From the NCBI RefSeq assembly GCF_900101105.1, contig NZ_FNGA01000002.1, positions 500,479 to 564,478 of the forward strand: 64,000 bases of DNA. Direction: 5' to 3'. Source of the DNA: Maridesulfovibrio ferrireducens (GTDB taxonomy: Bacteria > Desulfobacterota > Desulfovibrionia > Desulfovibrionales > Desulfovibrionaceae). A program made the translations under genes and the position numbers. Below are positions 8,883 to 17,094 of this stretch, in pieces. Within the stretch, counting starts at the first letter, position 1, and every line of letters starts with the position of its first letter. The notes under the pieces were generated by a model. It searched no databases and was not told the DNA's origin. It saw only the letters and a list, made by a program, of their open reading frames with translations.

Positions 8883-8972
8883 AACACTTCTCCCACTATT
8901 GTTTTTGTGGAGTTGTGCCGGAATTATCCGCCAAAGGCAAGCTCCCACTCTTACATTTTGCCAGTATCGGCC

Positions 8973-9006
8973 CCCGTCCTTTAATTAACATTAATTAAAG
9001 GACGGG
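8973..9006. repeat. Perfect 15-bp inverted repeat upstream of the IMP cyclohydrolase gene
   Basis: CCCGTCCTTTAATTA and its exact complement flank ACAT. No T-run follows on either strand, so it is not a standard terminator. It lies 90 bases before the purH start and 46 bases after the TPR stop: it could be an operator, an RNA processing stem or a weak terminator. Confidence 0.6.
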
Positions 9007-9051
9007 ACCAACCTGGAGGGGAGTCGACTTTATATAAAGGTTCCGCGGAGC

Positions 9052-9606
9052 TTAAATCTGCTCGAGCAGTTCCTTTGCCGCAGCATTTGCGGGATCCATT
9101 TCAAGGATCATTTCGAGTTGTTCTACAGCTTCAGCTTTCTTGTCCATACAAATGAAACAACCGGCTAAAGAGTAACGAACTTCGTGCTTTTCAGGTTCAA
9201 TGGCTAGGAAATTTTCCAAAAATGGAACTGCCTGATCAACCATTTCAGCTTCGTGTCCGATTCTGATTATACCGAAAAGTGCAACCATGTTGCTCGGATT
9301 AATCTTCAAGGCATCGGAAAAACTTTCAAAGGCTTCATTCTTTTTGGCGGTTTCCATCAGAATGAGTCCCATTCCTGCGAAGCTCTTATCAGTAACTTCT
9401 ACAGAATGTGCCTTCTTATAAAGAGCCATGGCAGAATCATACTCACCACGTTGAATCGCGATAGTAGCAAGCCCGATATAAGGGTCGGGATGCACACCGT
9501 TAGATCCGGCAGCCTTCTTGTAGTAATCTTCAGCTTTATCCAGTTCGCCCATGAACAGATAACACTCACCGAGTTCCTTGTTAATTTCATAATCTAAATG
9601 ACTCAT
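9052..9606 (-). CDS. Tetratricopeptide repeat protein
   Basis: The 184-residue protein is made of about five TPR units, for example LGECYLFMGELDKAEDYYKKA, GLATIAIQRGEYDSAMALYKKA and ALFGIIRIGHEAEMVDQAVPF. It has no signal peptide or membrane segment and is presumably a cytoplasmic protein-interaction scaffold. A strong sigma-54-like promoter lies 79 bases upstream, back to back with the one for flgB, which suggests co-regulation with flagellar genes. Function is otherwise unknown. Confidence 0.88.
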   Translation of the reverse strand: MSHLDYEINKELGECYLFMGELDKAEDYYKKAAGSNGVHPDPYIGLATIAIQRGEYDSAMALYKKAHSVEVTDKSFAGMGLILMETAKKNEAFESFSDALKINPSNMVALFGIIRIGHEAEMVDQAVPFLENFLAIEPEKHEVRYSLAGCFICMDKKAEAVEQLEMILEMDPANAAAKELLEQI

Positions 9607-9684
9607 AATCCCCTCCGAAAATATTTACCACCTTAGTAAATAGGCGGCATTTTTTTCGACCATTATTGGCCTGCCAGAAACTAT

Positions 9685-9700
9685 GCAACTGCTATGCCAA
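9685..9700 (-). promoter_or_regulatory. Sigma-54-type promoter for the TPR gene
   Basis: On the minus strand the bases read TTGGCATAGCAGTTGC: the GG and GC elements are 12 bases apart as sigma-54 requires, and it is close to the TGGCAC-N5-TTGC consensus. Expected transcription start about 9673, some 67 bases before the TPR start codon. Confidence 0.7.
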
Positions 9701-9823
9701 GACAAAAATTACCATTCCCTTCATTATATATAGATTTTTAAAGACCGCCCGCTTTACGACACTCATCCAAAGCGACATCACCTCCTCCTGAAAAATAAAC
9801 TTAAACAACAGCGAGTTACAAAC

Positions 9824-9840
9824 TTGGAACAAGTCTTGCT
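9824..9840 (+). promoter_or_regulatory. Sigma-54-type promoter for the flgB operon
   Basis: The bases TTGGAACAAGTCTTGCT have GG at 9826-9827 and GC at 9838-9839, the exact 12-base spacing, with one change from the TGGCAC box. The flgB start is 77 bases downstream. Rod/basal-body genes are sigma-54 controlled in many polar-flagellated bacteria, which supports the call. Confidence 0.7.
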
Positions 9841-9916
9841 AATCAATAATCACTTACGACTTCAAGTGGCTTTCACGCCATGGAAGAACAGGAAATTTTT
9901 GCAGGAGGATTCAGAA

Positions 9917-10327
9917 ATGAAAGGACTTTTCGAAGGTCACATAGCTTTGACAGGTAAGGTTTTGGACTTAAGGCTTCAGCGTCAAAATCTTGTCGCATCC
10001 AACCTCGCAAATGTTAACACCCCTGGTTACAAAGCAAAGACACTGGAATTTGAAGACAGCCTCCAAAAAGCTATCGGTAAAGATGCCAGAGGCAAATTAA
10101 CCAAAACAAGTAAAATGCATGTACCGGCCACTTTTGAAGCTAACAAATTCAACGGCAGAACTCTTTCAAATTTTGAACCAAGAGTTATCCACGGTGAAAA
10201 TCCAGTAGACATTGATAAAGAAATGGTAACCATGGCCAAAAATACTTTGGCCTATAATGCGTTAACTCAGATAGTCAGTAAAAATTTTCGTGGAATGCAA
10301 AAAATCATTCAGGACGGAGCTAGATAA
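9917..10327 (+). CDS. flgB: Flagellar basal-body rod protein FlgB
   Basis: The 136-residue protein begins MKGLFEGH and contains the rod-protein signature ASNLANVNTPGYKAK. FlgB is the proximal rod subunit next to the MS ring. The start at 9917 has GGAGG 8 bases upstream; an in-frame TTG at 9824 lies inside the predicted promoter and is rejected. It is the first gene of a seven-gene operon; its stop TAA overlaps the flgC ATG. Confidence 0.95.
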   Translation: MKGLFEGHIALTGKVLDLRLQRQNLVASNLANVNTPGYKAKTLEFEDSLQKAIGKDARGKLTKTSKMHVPATFEANKFNGRTLSNFEPRVIHGENPVDIDKEMVTMAKNTLAYNALTQIVSKNFRGMQKIIQDGAR

Positions 10328-10767
10328 TGAACTTCATGACAGCACTTGAACTGGGAGCCTCCGGGCTCAAGGCGCAAAGAGAGTACCTTAACGTCGTATC
10401 GATGAATATGGCGAACTCCAGAACTACGCGCACCGCAGATGGCGGACCTTACCGCCGGAAAAGTGTTGCCATGGAATCCACTCCCCTGCTCTCTCCTTTT
10501 GACACAGCAATGAACAGTGAAATGAATCAGCAACTGCGCGGCGTAACAGTCAGAGGTATCGTCTCCGATACCCGCCCGTTTAAAGAAGTGTTCGAACCGA
10601 ACCACCCGGATGCCGATGCCAAGGGTATAGTCAGATATCCGGACATCAATGTGGTGGAAGAAATGGTTAACATGATCACAGTCAGCAGATCGTACGAAGC
10701 TAACGCACAATCCATAGACTCTGCCAAAAGAATGTTCAACCGCGCTCTTAGAATTGGTCAGGGCTGA
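10327..10767 (+). CDS. flgC: Flagellar basal-body rod protein FlgC
   Basis: The 146-residue protein has the N-terminal rod signature (LNVVSMNMANSRTTRTADGGPYRRK) and the C-terminal VSRSYEANAQSIDSAKRMFNRAL helix conserved in FlgC. It forms the proximal rod with FlgB and FlgF. Its start overlaps the flgB stop, so the two are translationally coupled. Confidence 0.96.
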   Translation: MNFMTALELGASGLKAQREYLNVVSMNMANSRTTRTADGGPYRRKSVAMESTPLLSPFDTAMNSEMNQQLRGVTVRGIVSDTRPFKEVFEPNHPDADAKGIVRYPDINVVEEMVNMITVSRSYEANAQSIDSAKRMFNRALRIGQG

Positions 10768-10833
10768 TAACCCTTAACAACCGTCAAAGACAGAACGCAG
10801 CAGATAGAATTTCGGAAATCAAGGAGAGAGAAA

Positions 10834-11160
10834 ATGTCCATTAAAAACGTAGCAATGCAAGCTTACTCTAACGCACTTCAGACCCAGAACAAATTTGATA
10901 AAAAGTTCGACTCGGTCATGAAGCTTGGCAAACCTGAAGAAAACTCCTTCACCGAAACGCTAAAGACCTCTTTGACTTCTGTTAATGACCTGCAGACTCA
11001 AAAGAAATCTATGATCGAAGATTTTGCTTCAGGAAAAAATCAGAATGTTCACGAACTGATGATATCACTCCAGAAAGCCGGATTGGCTATGAGTATGACC
11101 AGCACTGTCCGCAGCAAAGTGATGACTGCTTACCAGGAAGTCCTCAAAATGCCTTTCTAG
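10834..11160 (+). CDS. fliE: Flagellar hook-basal body protein FliE
   Basis: The 108-residue protein has FliE length and the conserved C-terminal helices (QNVHELMISLQKAGLAMSMTSTVRSKVMTAYQEVLKMPF). FliE joins the MS ring to the rod. An AAGGAGAGAG ribosome-binding site precedes the ATG. It follows flgC by 66 bases and precedes fliF by 125 bases in the operon. Confidence 0.95.
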   Translation: MSIKNVAMQAYSNALQTQNKFDKKFDSVMKLGKPEENSFTETLKTSLTSVNDLQTQKKSMIEDFASGKNQNVHELMISLQKAGLAMSMTSTVRSKVMTAYQEVLKMPF

Positions 11161-11285
11161 ACATTATTTTGGCAGGGCCTCCTGCATATGCCTAAAAGCA
11201 ATTCATAACATACTATAATATATACGATTAATAAAGTCGGACCACTTATTGCTTTTCTCTCAGAAAAATCGTCAGGAGTTTGATT

Positions 11286-12890
11286 ATGCCCAACTTCCTC
11301 AATGAGTACTTAGCTAAATTTACAAATTTTTGGTCCGACCGTACAGTATCCCAACGGATTCTTATCGGAGGATTGGCTGCCTCTGTTGTAATTGCTTTCC
11401 TTCTTATGGTCTTCTGGCTCAACCAGACCGACTATAAAGTCCTCTACACCAAACTGTATACTGAAGACGCTTCCCGCGTTGTAGGCATTTTGCAGTCTAC
11501 TAAAGAACCTTACAAAATTGAGGACAACGGTGCCACAATTCTGGTTCCTGCAGACAGAGTGTATGACCTGCGCCTCAAGATTGCAGGTGAAGGAGCCATG
11601 CACGGACAGGGAATCGGTTATGAAATTTTCGATGAAGTGCAGATCGGTCAAACTGACTTCATCCAGCGCATCAACTATCAGCGCGCTCTTCAAGGTGAAC
11701 TTGCAAGAACAATCAGCGAATTTCCTCAGGTAGAAAGAGCCAGAGTTCATCTGGTGCTTCCCGCTAAATCTCTATTTATTGAAGAACAAGCCGAACCTTC
11801 AGCTTCAGTTGTCTTGAAGCTCAAAGATGGCGAAAAACTTTCTGAAAAGCAGGTCAAGGGTGTCCTTAATCTGGTTGTTATGTCTGTTGAAGGGCTCAAG
11901 GGCCAACATGTCACTATTACGGATATGCGTGGGCAGGTTCTGTATCAGCCTGAAGAAGACGGCGGACTGGGCTTAAATGTCAGTTCCAGCCAGCTTCAGT
12001 ATAAAGCTGAAATGGAAAGTAAAATCGAACAACGCATTCAGCGGTTGCTTATGCCGATAGTCGGTACAGAAAAAGTTATCGCCAAAGTTAACGCAGAACT
12101 CGATTTCAGACAGCGTACTATCAAGACAGAAGCATTTGACCCTGACAGTCAGGTTGCCCGCAGTGAACAGTCAAGCGGAGAAACCACTAAGGGGACTGCC
12201 AACGTTGACGGCGGAGTCCCGGAAGCAAATTTCAGAGGTGACGGTTTCACTGGAACAGCCACAACTCAGGAATCAAACCGTGAGACCAAAACAACCAACT
12301 ATGAAATAAATAAAGAAGAACAGCAGATAATTGTCCCAGTCGGTGAACTCAAAAGATTGAGTGTTGCAGTCGTAGTCGACGGCACATACGAGAAAAATGC
12401 CGAGACAGGTGAAATGACATATATCCCGCGTTCCGAAGAAGAAATGGAACGCATCAGAGAATTAGTTCGCTCGGCGGTTGGTTACGATTCCACCCGCGGA
12501 GATGCTCTTGAAGTGTCGAATATGACCTTCGGTATGCAGGATGCTTTCGGCGACGAAGGACTCATGCGCACCATGCTTGAATACGCTCAAAGACTCGGAA
12601 AGCCTTTCCTTAACGGGCTTCTCATCTTCCTCTTCCTGATCCTTGTAGTACGCCCGGTAGTGATGGCTCTCATCAAACCGCGCATCGCTGAAGAAGACAT
12701 TGATGAGATGGCCGGACTTCCTGAAGGTGTAGAAAGACTGTCTCTTGATGAAAGTGACCTTGACGAAGAGGCTCTAGATACGGCACGTAAGCTGGAGAAC
12801 GCCAAGGCTCAGGCTCTGCAACTTTCAGAAAAGAATATGGATCAGGCGGTGCAGGTTCTGAAGACCTGGTTGAAGCAGGAGGCAGCATAA
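11286..12890 (+). CDS. fliF: Flagellar MS-ring protein FliF
   Basis: The 534-residue protein has an N-terminal membrane segment (about 24-46), the YscJ/FliF secretin-like ring domains, a disordered periplasmic part and a C-terminal membrane segment (LNGLLIFLFLILVVRPVV), then the cytoplasmic FliG-binding tail. It forms the inner-membrane MS ring. ATG 11286 has AGGAG 7 bases upstream and is preferred to TTG 11280. fliG begins one base after its stop. Confidence 0.96.
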   Translation: MPNFLNEYLAKFTNFWSDRTVSQRILIGGLAASVVIAFLLMVFWLNQTDYKVLYTKLYTEDASRVVGILQSTKEPYKIEDNGATILVPADRVYDLRLKIAGEGAMHGQGIGYEIFDEVQIGQTDFIQRINYQRALQGELARTISEFPQVERARVHLVLPAKSLFIEEQAEPSASVVLKLKDGEKLSEKQVKGVLNLVVMSVEGLKGQHVTITDMRGQVLYQPEEDGGLGLNVSSSQLQYKAEMESKIEQRIQRLLMPIVGTEKVIAKVNAELDFRQRTIKTEAFDPDSQVARSEQSSGETTKGTANVDGGVPEANFRGDGFTGTATTQESNRETKTTNYEINKEEQQIIVPVGELKRLSVAVVVDGTYEKNAETGEMTYIPRSEEEMERIRELVRSAVGYDSTRGDALEVSNMTFGMQDAFGDEGLMRTMLEYAQRLGKPFLNGLLIFLFLILVVRPVVMALIKPRIAEEDIDEMAGLPEGVERLSLDESDLDEEALDTARKLENAKAQALQLSEKNMDQAVQVLKTWLKQEAA

Positions 12891-12891
12891 A

Positions 12892-13893
12892 TTGTCGACC
12901 CCATTCACTGGGAATCAAAAAACAGCCATAGTACTTCTTGCCCTCGGGGATAAGTTTACGGCTGAGTCATTCAAGCGCATGAACCGCATAGAAATAGCCG
13001 AAGTTTCAAGAGCTATGCTTGATATGGATTCAGTCCCCAAGGAACAAGTCCTTGAAGTACTCAAAGAGTTCAATGAAACTCTGGCTTACGGCGCAGAACT
13101 TCTTATGGGTGGAGCTGATCAGGTCAGAAGACTTCTCAGCAAATCTCTTGATGAAGAAACCGCTAAATACATTCTGGATAAGCTCGACCTCGAAAGCGGT
13201 CCGGCTCCATTCCAGGAATTACAAAATGTAAGTCCGAAAATTCTTGCTCAGATTCTCAGGAATGAACATCCTCAGACACTGGCTCTAATTATTGGACATC
13301 TGCACCCCGAAAAAGCAGCGGATTTAGTTTCCAGTCTGCCGGGAGGTGTCAGAGCCGAAGTCCTCATGAGACTTGCTAAACTTGAAGCCGTTGCAGAAGA
13401 AATGCTCATGGAAGTTGACAGAGTTCTTCAAAGTCAGCTCATAGCCATGGGTGGTAAAGAAGGTAAGAAGGTGGGAGGAATCCCTGCTGTAGCAGAAATT
13501 CTCAACGCCGTAGACCGTGCAACAGAAGAAGAAGTTCTTTCGGAAATCGAAGAAGAATCCACACAGATGGCAGAAGAAATTCGAAACCTTATGTTCGTTT
13601 TCGAAGACATCAAGGGACTCGACGACAGAGCAATCCGCGAACTTCTCAAGGAAGTTTCCAACGAAGAACTCACCACAGCACTCAAAGGTGCTTCTGATGA
13701 TCTTCAGGAACTTATCTTCAAGAATATGTCTGAACGTGCTTCCAACATGATCCGTGAAGATCTCGAAATCATGGGTCCGGTAAAGCTCTCAGATGTAGAA
13801 TCAGCGCAACAGAATATCGTCAAAAGCATCCGTCGTTTAGAAGACGAAGGACGCATAATGATAAGCAGAGGATCCGGAGATGTCTTTGTCTAA
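12892..13893 (+). CDS. fliG: Flagellar motor switch protein FliG
   Basis: The 333-residue protein shows FliG hallmarks: NEHPQTLALIIGHLHPEKAADLV in the middle domain and the charged C-terminal torque helix region (FVFEDIKGLDDRAIRELLKEV). It binds FliF, FliM and the stator. The start is TTG 12892 with GGAGG 9 bases upstream inside the fliF end. Its last 14 bases overlap fliH. Confidence 0.97.
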   Translation: MSTPFTGNQKTAIVLLALGDKFTAESFKRMNRIEIAEVSRAMLDMDSVPKEQVLEVLKEFNETLAYGAELLMGGADQVRRLLSKSLDEETAKYILDKLDLESGPAPFQELQNVSPKILAQILRNEHPQTLALIIGHLHPEKAADLVSSLPGGVRAEVLMRLAKLEAVAEEMLMEVDRVLQSQLIAMGGKEGKKVGGIPAVAEILNAVDRATEEEVLSEIEEESTQMAEEIRNLMFVFEDIKGLDDRAIRELLKEVSNEELTTALKGASDDLQELIFKNMSERASNMIREDLEIMGPVKLSDVESAQQNIVKSIRRLEDEGRIMISRGSGDVFV

Positions 13894-14629
13894 CACCGAA
13901 GCTGAAAATAAATTCTACACTGGTAGAGTCATCATGGGCCTTGATTCAAATAACAATGCCCAGGAAATGACTATTCAGGATATGGAAGGTAAAAAGAAGC
14001 CTACGTGGGATAAAGACACCGATCTGGAATATTTTGAAAGGGTTAAAGCAAAAGCTCAGGACATGGCTAAAGGTCTCATAACTAGAGCCATGGCTGAAGC
14101 TGAACAACTTAAAGCCGATGCCAAGATTGAAGGATATGCCGAAGGAAAAACTCAGGCTGCAACGGAAGCTGAAAAACACATGATCGGTTTCAGCCAGAAA
14201 CTAGGGCAGACTTTGGCCGCAATTCAAGAACAGTCACAGGCTGTAATTGCAACTCAATCCGCTGACGTAATCTCTCTGGTTATGATGGTTATAGAAAAGA
14301 CACTGGGAGTGGAAATGGAAGAACGCAGGCAGGAAATTCTCGCCTCGCTTCTGGATGAAGCTCTATCTCATATTGATTCGCAAACCATGCTCACGGTAAA
14401 AGTTTCACCTTCGGATCAGCAACTTATAGCTCAGCTTCTGGAGCAGGCTCAGGCTGATTACCCAGGCCTTGCTAAGTGGCGGATCAAAGCAGACCCTGCA
14501 ATTGATAACGGTGGAGTTGTCCTTGAAGCCGAAGATGCCATGATCGATAACACGATCACTTCCCGCTGGGATGGCGTACAGGAAATACTGGAACAACTTG
14601 CCGCAACAGCCGGAGAGAACAATGGCTGA
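13880..14629 (+). CDS. fliH: Flagellar export ATPase regulator FliH
   Basis: The 249-residue protein has a long Glu/Lys/Ala-rich amphipathic region (about 45-110, with AMAEAEQLKADAKIEGYAEGK) and a C-terminal globular part that fit FliH, which dimerises and holds the FliI ATPase off or docks it at the export gate. Sequence conservation of the family is low, so the call rests partly on position between fliG and fliI, with which it overlaps on both sides. Confidence 0.9.
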   Translation: MSLSNTEAENKFYTGRVIMGLDSNNNAQEMTIQDMEGKKKPTWDKDTDLEYFERVKAKAQDMAKGLITRAMAEAEQLKADAKIEGYAEGKTQAATEAEKHMIGFSQKLGQTLAAIQEQSQAVIATQSADVISLVMMVIEKTLGVEMEERRQEILASLLDEALSHIDSQTMLTVKVSPSDQQLIAQLLEQAQADYPGLAKWRIKADPAIDNGGVVLEAEDAMIDNTITSRWDGVQEILEQLAATAGENNG

Positions 14630-15947
14630 CATGAAAGGTTGCACCGAGCTGCTCTCATCCATTGACCCTTGCCGCACTTACGGCAAAATAACCAAAATTG
14701 TCGGCCTGATTGCAGAAGGTAAAGGAATCAAGGCTCCTCTTGGTTCTGTGTGCCACCTCATGCCTGGAGAAGATTCTGTAGAACCTATTCCTGCTGAAGT
14801 TGTAGGGTTTCGTGACGGAGCTTGTTTGTTCATGCCCTACGGAGAACTTCATGGAATCGGCCCGGGATGTCTCATCAAAAGCGCAAGTGCTCCGCCTCAT
14901 ATTCCTGTCGGGATGAATCTGCTGGGAAGAGCCGTTGACGCATTCGGACAGCCTATTGACGGAAAAGGACCTATTATCCCTGAAAGCTTTAATCCTCTTC
15001 ACCGTGATCCACCTAACCCCCTTGAAAGACCGCGCATCAATGAACCTCTTGATGTCGGTGTCAAAGCTATAAACAGCTTGCTGACACTCGGGAAAGGTCA
15101 ACGAGTCGGTATCATGGCAGGTTCAGGTGTCGGAAAATCGACACTGCTCGGCATGATCGCAAGATACACTGTGGCAGACATCAATGTCATAGCTCTTGTC
15201 GGCGAACGTGGTCGAGAAGTTGTGGAATTTATGGAACGAGATTTAGGCCCTGAGGGCATGGCCCGCTCAGTCCTTGTTATTGCTACATCTGACAAAAGTC
15301 CTCTGCTACGCATGAGAGCGGCTTACACTGCCACCGCCATAGCTGAATATTTCCGGGATAAACAAAATGATGTCATCCTGATGATGGACTCTGTAACACG
15401 TTTCGCAATGGCTGGACGTGAAGTGGGACTTGCCGCAGGCGAACCGCCTACCCGCGGAGGATACACTCCTTCAGTTTTTGCACAGCTCCCAAAACTTCTT
15501 GAAAGAGCAGGTAAGAGTCGGCTTGGCTCCATAACAGGTATTTATACTGTTCTTGTCGACGGAGATGATTTCACCGAACCTATCGCAGATGCAACCCGCT
15601 CAATTCTTGACGGACATATAGTTCTCACCCGTGAACTGGCTGATCAGGGCCACTATCCATGCATCGATGTATTAAAGAGTGTAAGTCGAGTAAGAGGCGA
15701 TATTACTCAAAATGATGTGATTACTGCCGGAAGGCAAGTTCTCAGACAACTTGCGACCTTCAACAAAGTTGAAGACATGGTTAATATCGGAGCCTATCAA
15801 ACCGGAGCAAATCCAGAAATTGATACAGCCATTAAAATGGTTCCGGCTATAAACCTGTTTTTACAGCAGTTGGTTAGCGAGAAACAGACTCTTGAAGAAA
15901 GCTTTAATGCTCTTCTTACTTTGAATGCTGCCGGTCAGGCTAAATAA
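14622..15947 (+). CDS. fliI: Flagellum-specific export ATPase FliI
   Basis: The 441-residue ATPase has Walker A GSGVGKST, Walker B VILMMDS and the F1-beta/T3SS motif GEPPTRGGYTPSVFAQLPKLLERAG. It powers early substrate unloading at the flagellar type III export gate. ATG 14622 has GGAG 6 bases upstream and overlaps the fliH stop; an earlier in-frame ATG at 14571 lies deep in fliH and lacks support. The usual next gene, fliJ, is not found: no coding frame follows before 16233. Confidence 0.97.
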   Translation: MADMKGCTELLSSIDPCRTYGKITKIVGLIAEGKGIKAPLGSVCHLMPGEDSVEPIPAEVVGFRDGACLFMPYGELHGIGPGCLIKSASAPPHIPVGMNLLGRAVDAFGQPIDGKGPIIPESFNPLHRDPPNPLERPRINEPLDVGVKAINSLLTLGKGQRVGIMAGSGVGKSTLLGMIARYTVADINVIALVGERGREVVEFMERDLGPEGMARSVLVIATSDKSPLLRMRAAYTATAIAEYFRDKQNDVILMMDSVTRFAMAGREVGLAAGEPPTRGGYTPSVFAQLPKLLERAGKSRLGSITGIYTVLVDGDDFTEPIADATRSILDGHIVLTRELADQGHYPCIDVLKSVSRVRGDITQNDVITAGRQVLRQLATFNKVEDMVNIGAYQTGANPEIDTAIKMVPAINLFLQQLVSEKQTLEESFNALLTLNAAGQAK

Positions 15948-16162
15948 ATATAACAGAACTCTTCACTTACGATTCTCACTCTGCCACGCTTAATTTTTCC
16001 CTTTCCGCCTAAATCTCAAAAAAGACACTACAGTCCTACTACACAATTATAATATATTATATATTTTCGAATGAAACGCTTGTTTACTCCCGAACCTTAT
16101 GTATATAAAAAAAATAATAGCTTTGCACGGAAATCTGACCGATCACAACTTTTAGATAAGAC

Positions 16163-16184
16163 GACATTGGGATGTCTTTTTTTT
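16163..16184 (+). terminator. Probable terminator downstream of fliI
   Basis: A short 5-bp stem (GACAT/ATGTC, loop TGGG) is followed directly by eight T's. The stem is weak but the T-run is strong. It lies 215 bases past fliI and before the solute-binding protein gene. Confidence 0.5.
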
Positions 16185-16232
16185 ATTCTTCGCTATTAAC
16201 GACTATTCTACCTTAAACAGGGGCTGAGAGCT

Positions 16233-17090
16233 GTGATTATTCATTCTAAAATAACATTTCTCATAATTGCTACACTATTTTTTATAACGCAAAACACTCT
16301 GCTCGCCTCAGCAGCCCAGCTTACAATATCCCATTCTGCTTCAATGCCTCCACTTTCTTTTCTCGACGACAACGGAAATCCTCAAGGAATCATTATAGAT
16401 ATATGGCAGTTATGGTCTGAAGAAACTGGAATTGATGTTGTTTTTAAACTTAGCAATTGGGATCAAGCTCTTACTTCAGTGGCAAATGGAGATACTGATG
16501 TACATGGAGGGCTCTTCTACACAAAAGAACGGGCTGATAAGCTGCACTACAGCGATAAATTCTTTAATTTTAGCGGAGGATTATTCGTCTCAAAAAAACT
16601 TACCGACTTCAAAATCGACAATCTTGATAACTTGAACTGCGGGGTAATAAAGGAAGATTTTTCAAAGAAATTTATGGAGGATAATTTCCCATACGTATCA
16701 CTCGTCATTTATGACTCATGCAACAAGCTGATAGAAGCAGCAACCCAAGACAGGGTTCAAACATTTATAGCAGATTTTCCAGTCGCCATGCATCACCTTA
16801 ACAAACTGGGAGCAGAAAATAATTTCAGCTATTATAAACTATTCACAAAACCAATACGCCCGGCTGTAAGCAAAAAACATATAGATAAGCTTAAACCTAT
16901 TGTCGCAGGAATGAATTCAATCCCTAAAATAAAAATGGAAAGAATTATTCATAAATGGCTCACGCTGGAAAAGACTTCCCCCGGATGGACAATCCCTGCA
17001 ACCGTTATCCTTTTGGGAATAGCCTTTATCCTGATCTTATTATTTCATAAAACAGACATACTCAGGGTTCTTAGATCAAAAAAGAATTAG
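16233..17090 (+). CDS. Family 3 solute-binding protein with a C-terminal membrane anchor
   Basis: The 285-residue protein starts at a GTG and has a signal peptide (about 1-26), a periplasmic amino-acid-type binding domain (LTISHSASMPPLSFLDDNGNP; GDTDVHGGLFYTKERADKLHYSD) and a membrane segment at about 252-272 followed by a short basic cytoplasmic tail. Such domains usually sit in front of a GGDEF or kinase module or are free in the periplasm; here the protein ends after the membrane segment. It is convergent with the phosphatase gene, 4 bases away, so no lost C-terminal domain is visible. Ligand unknown. Confidence 0.85.
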   Translation: MIIHSKITFLIIATLFFITQNTLLASAAQLTISHSASMPPLSFLDDNGNPQGIIIDIWQLWSEETGIDVVFKLSNWDQALTSVANGDTDVHGGLFYTKERADKLHYSDKFFNFSGGLFVSKKLTDFKIDNLDNLNCGVIKEDFSKKFMEDNFPYVSLVIYDSCNKLIEAATQDRVQTFIADFPVAMHHLNKLGAENNFSYYKLFTKPIRPAVSKKHIDKLKPIVAGMNSIPKIKMERIIHKWLTLEKTSPGWTIPATVILLGIAFILILLFHKTDILRVLRSKKN

Positions 17091-17094
17091 TCAC

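Noticed and set aside
9824-9916. An upstream extension of flgB starting at TTG
   Set aside because: It overlaps the sigma-54 promoter and has no ribosome-binding site; ATG 9917 has GGAGG and the normal FlgB N-terminus.
11169-11190. A sigma-54-like TTGGCA...TGC sequence before fliF
   Set aside because: The GG-to-GC spacing is 13 instead of 12, and fliF is already inside the flgB operon.
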